Program-made: the position numbers and the translations under genes
Shown here: positions 62,411 through 64,000 of the stretch, in pieces
How the letters are laid out: each line of letters opens with the position of its first letter
Position numbering within the stretch: the first letter of the stretch is position 1
The notes under the pieces: model-generated
Told to the model about the DNA's origin: nothing
The model's input: only the letters and a program-made list of their open reading frames with translations
Databases searched by the model: none
Assembly: GCA_016716305.1 (NCBI GenBank)
Contig: JADJWP010000002.1
Span: forward strand, 1,114,501-1,178,500
Direction: 5' to 3'
Origin: Chloracidobacterium sp.
GTDB taxonomy: Bacteria; Acidobacteriota; Blastocatellia; Pyrinomonadales; Pyrinomonadaceae
DNA: 64,000 nucleotides

Positions 62411-63922
62411 ATGGACGCAGTAAAAAAGTCTTTTGACATCCCGAAATTCAAAGAACAATACGAAAACTACATCGGCGGCGAATGGGCCGCCCCAAAGAGC
62501 GGCGAGTATTTCGACGTGATCTCGCCGGTTGACGGTCAGTCGTTCACAAAGGTAGCCCGCTCGAACGAGCAGGACATCGAAGCTGCTCTCGATGCTGCGC
62601 ACGCCGCATTTGAGACGTGGGGCAAAACCTCGGCCACCGAACGCAGCAACATCTTGCTGAAGATCGCCGATCGAATGGAGCAGAACCTCGACATGCTGGC
62701 CCGTGCCGAGACCTGGGACAACGGCAAGCCGATCCGTGAGACGACGGCCGCCGATATCCCGCTTGCGATCGATCATTTCCGGTATTTCGCGAGCGTGATC
62801 CGTGCCGAAGAAGGAAGCGCCTCGGAGCTCGATCAGAACACGCTTTCGGTGATCATCAAGGAGCCGCTCGGCGTGGTCGGCCAGATCATCCCGTGGAACT
62901 TCCCTATCCTCATGGCGACCTGGAAGCTGGCACCGGCTCTCGCAGCCGGAAACTGCATCGTCCTAAAACCCGCCGAACAGACACCCGCAAGCATTCTGAT
63001 CTGGGCAGAACTTGTTGGCGATCTGATCCCGAAAGGCGTGCTCAATATCGTCAACGGCTTCGGCGTCGAGGCGGGCAAACCGCTTGCGACAAATCCAAGG
63101 ATCGCAAAGGTCGCCTTCACCGGCGAGACGACGACCGGACGCCTGATAATGCAGTATGCATCGCAGAATCTGATCCCGGTGACGCTCGAGCTCGGCGGTA
63201 AATCGCCGAACATCTTCTTCAAGAGCGTGATGGATGCGGACGACGAATTCTTCGACAAGTGTCTCGAAGGCGCAACGCTATTCGCGCTCAATCAAGGTGA
63301 GGTCTGCACGTGCCCGTCGCGGGTACTCGTTCAGGAATCGATTGCTGACGAGTTCATTCCACGCTTCATCGAACGCGTTAAGCAGATCAAGATGGGCCAT
63401 CCGCTCGACCCGACGACGATGATGGGCGCGCAGGCGAGCCATGACCAGTACGAAAAGATCCTGAACTATATCCAGATAGGCAAGGACGAGGGAGCCGAGG
63501 TGCTCTGCGGCGGCAACGCTTACAAAAACCCGGACCTCGAAGACGGATATTACATCGAGCCGACCGTGCTGAAAGGCCACAACAAGATGCGCGTCTTCCA
63601 GGAAGAGATTTTCGGCCCGGTGACGTGCCTGACCACGTTCAAGGACGAAGCGGAAGCGATCGAGATCGCCAACGACACGCTCTACGGCCTCGGCGCCGGC
63701 GTCTGGACCCGCGACGCCCACGAACTCTACCGCGTACCGAGAGCGATCCAGGCCGGACGCGTATGGGTGAACAACTATCACAATTACCCGGCACACGCTC
63801 CGTTCGGCGGATACAAGAAATCCGGCTTCGGCCGCGAGAATCACCTGATGATGCTCGACCACTACCGCCAGACAAAGAACATGCTCATCTCTTACGACAA
63901 GAAAGCGATGGGATTTTTCTAG
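62411..63922 (+). CDS. NAD-dependent aldehyde dehydrogenase
   Basis: This 503-residue ALDH of the ExaC/AldB-like group oxidises aldehydes to carboxylic acids. Motifs: GQIIPWNFPILMATWKLAPA and KPAEQTPAS (NAD site), LELGGKSPNIFF (general base Glu), and NQGEVCTCPSRVLVQ with the catalytic Cys. The C-terminal region has HAPFGGYKKSGFGRE. GGAG lies seven bases before the ATG. The 503-506 length and QGEVCTCPSR fit the acetaldehyde/medium-chain type. It is a single-gene unit, with a probable hairpin after the stop. Confidence 0.93.
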   Translation: MDAVKKSFDIPKFKEQYENYIGGEWAAPKSGEYFDVISPVDGQSFTKVARSNEQDIEAALDAAHAAFETWGKTSATERSNILLKIADRMEQNLDMLARAETWDNGKPIRETTAADIPLAIDHFRYFASVIRAEEGSASELDQNTLSVIIKEPLGVVGQIIPWNFPILMATWKLAPALAAGNCIVLKPAEQTPASILIWAELVGDLIPKGVLNIVNGFGVEAGKPLATNPRIAKVAFTGETTTGRLIMQYASQNLIPVTLELGGKSPNIFFKSVMDADDEFFDKCLEGATLFALNQGEVCTCPSRVLVQESIADEFIPRFIERVKQIKMGHPLDPTTMMGAQASHDQYEKILNYIQIGKDEGAEVLCGGNAYKNPDLEDGYYIEPTVLKGHNKMRVFQEEIFGPVTCLTTFKDEAEAIEIANDTLYGLGAGVWTRDAHELYRVPRAIQAGRVWVNNYHNYPAHAPFGGYKKSGFGRENHLMMLDHYRQTKNMLISYDKKAMGFF

Positions 63923-63955
63923 GCAATTAAGCTGCTTAGCAGCGACAGAATGTAT

Positions 63956-63983
63956 CCCCAGGTGGAGCGAGCGAAACCTGGGG
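63956..63983. repeat. REP-like hairpin at window end
   Basis: CCCCAGGT (63956-63963) pairs perfectly with ACCTGGGG (63976-63983), loop GGAGCGAGCGAA. A smaller GCTGC/GCAGC hairpin lies just before (about 63931-63943). It could be the aldehyde-dehydrogenase terminator or a dispersed palindromic repeat; no T-run follows. Confidence 0.5.
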
Positions 63984-64000
63984 TTATAGTGAGAAATGAA

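Overview
The window looks like a chromosomal segment of an Acidobacteriota bacterium, most likely class Blastocatellia (Pyrinomonas-like). This is inferred from gene content: an Oar-type TonB-dependent receptor with an N-terminal carboxypeptidase-regulatory domain, many secreted proteins whose signal peptides end in a G-Q or A-Q step, a delta-60 repeat protein, LolA-like outer-membrane proteins in several copies, and a CPKC/FCLDDG zinc ribbon. Base composition is even (about half G+C). The genome is Gram-negative in style: Lnt, SurA-like and LolA-like proteins, TonB-type receptor, ECF sigma. I see no prophage, insertion sequence or CRISPR array.

Layout. 0.2-5.3 kb: SurA-like isomerase, S4 protein, three secreted envelope proteins, dusB. 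5.4-12.3 kb: TonB-type receptor on the plus strand, then DUF4920 protein and two tandem secreted amidohydrolases on the minus strand. 12.3-15.2 kb: a tightly packed trio (membrane-anchored repeat protein, polytopic membrane protein, secreted LolA-like protein). 15.2-18.3 kb: ECF sigma factor with a membrane PDZ partner, plus two secreted proteins. 18.4-24.4 kb: trmL, BON protein, typA and a large delta-60 repeat protein. 24.4-25.9 kb: a decayed patch with a 26-bp perfect palindrome, a tRNA-like relic, an ArsR regulator and two broken genes (SRPBCC and VOC). 25.9-34.9 kb: DUF2779 double-nuclease protein, DoxX, MATE transporter, S9 peptidase, and a nucleotide-sugar operon (UDP-xylose synthase type, epimerase, secreted repeat protein). 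35-41 kb: small proteins, Smr protein, SH3-like lipoprotein with M61-like peptidase, purH, and a candidate small RNA. 41-50.3 kb (minus strand): comEC/comEA, ftsK with an N-terminal zinc ribbon, prfB with a programmed +1 frameshift, SRPBCC protein, lnt. 50.3-57.1 kb: an intergenic region with structured-RNA signals, a TPR protein, tRNA-Glu and tRNA-Ala as complete promoter-tRNA-terminator cassettes, DUF1990, polA, and a PNPOx-fold protein. 57.1-64 kb: endonuclease/phosphatase-fold protein, ATP-grasp enzyme, DoxX, M50 protease, trpS, aldehyde dehydrogenase.

Most of the window is housekeeping plus lineage-typical envelope proteins. The most unusual items are a 20-nt element found in two intergenic regions (40951 and 50653), each leading into a GGGTT...AACC hairpin and one lying in a promoter-to-terminator unit (a possible undescribed small-RNA family); the decayed ArsR-SRPBCC-VOC patch beside a tRNA relic; the ECF sigma/PDZ pair; and the zinc-ribbon FtsK. 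All functional calls are by reading motifs and family resemblance; no database search was run.
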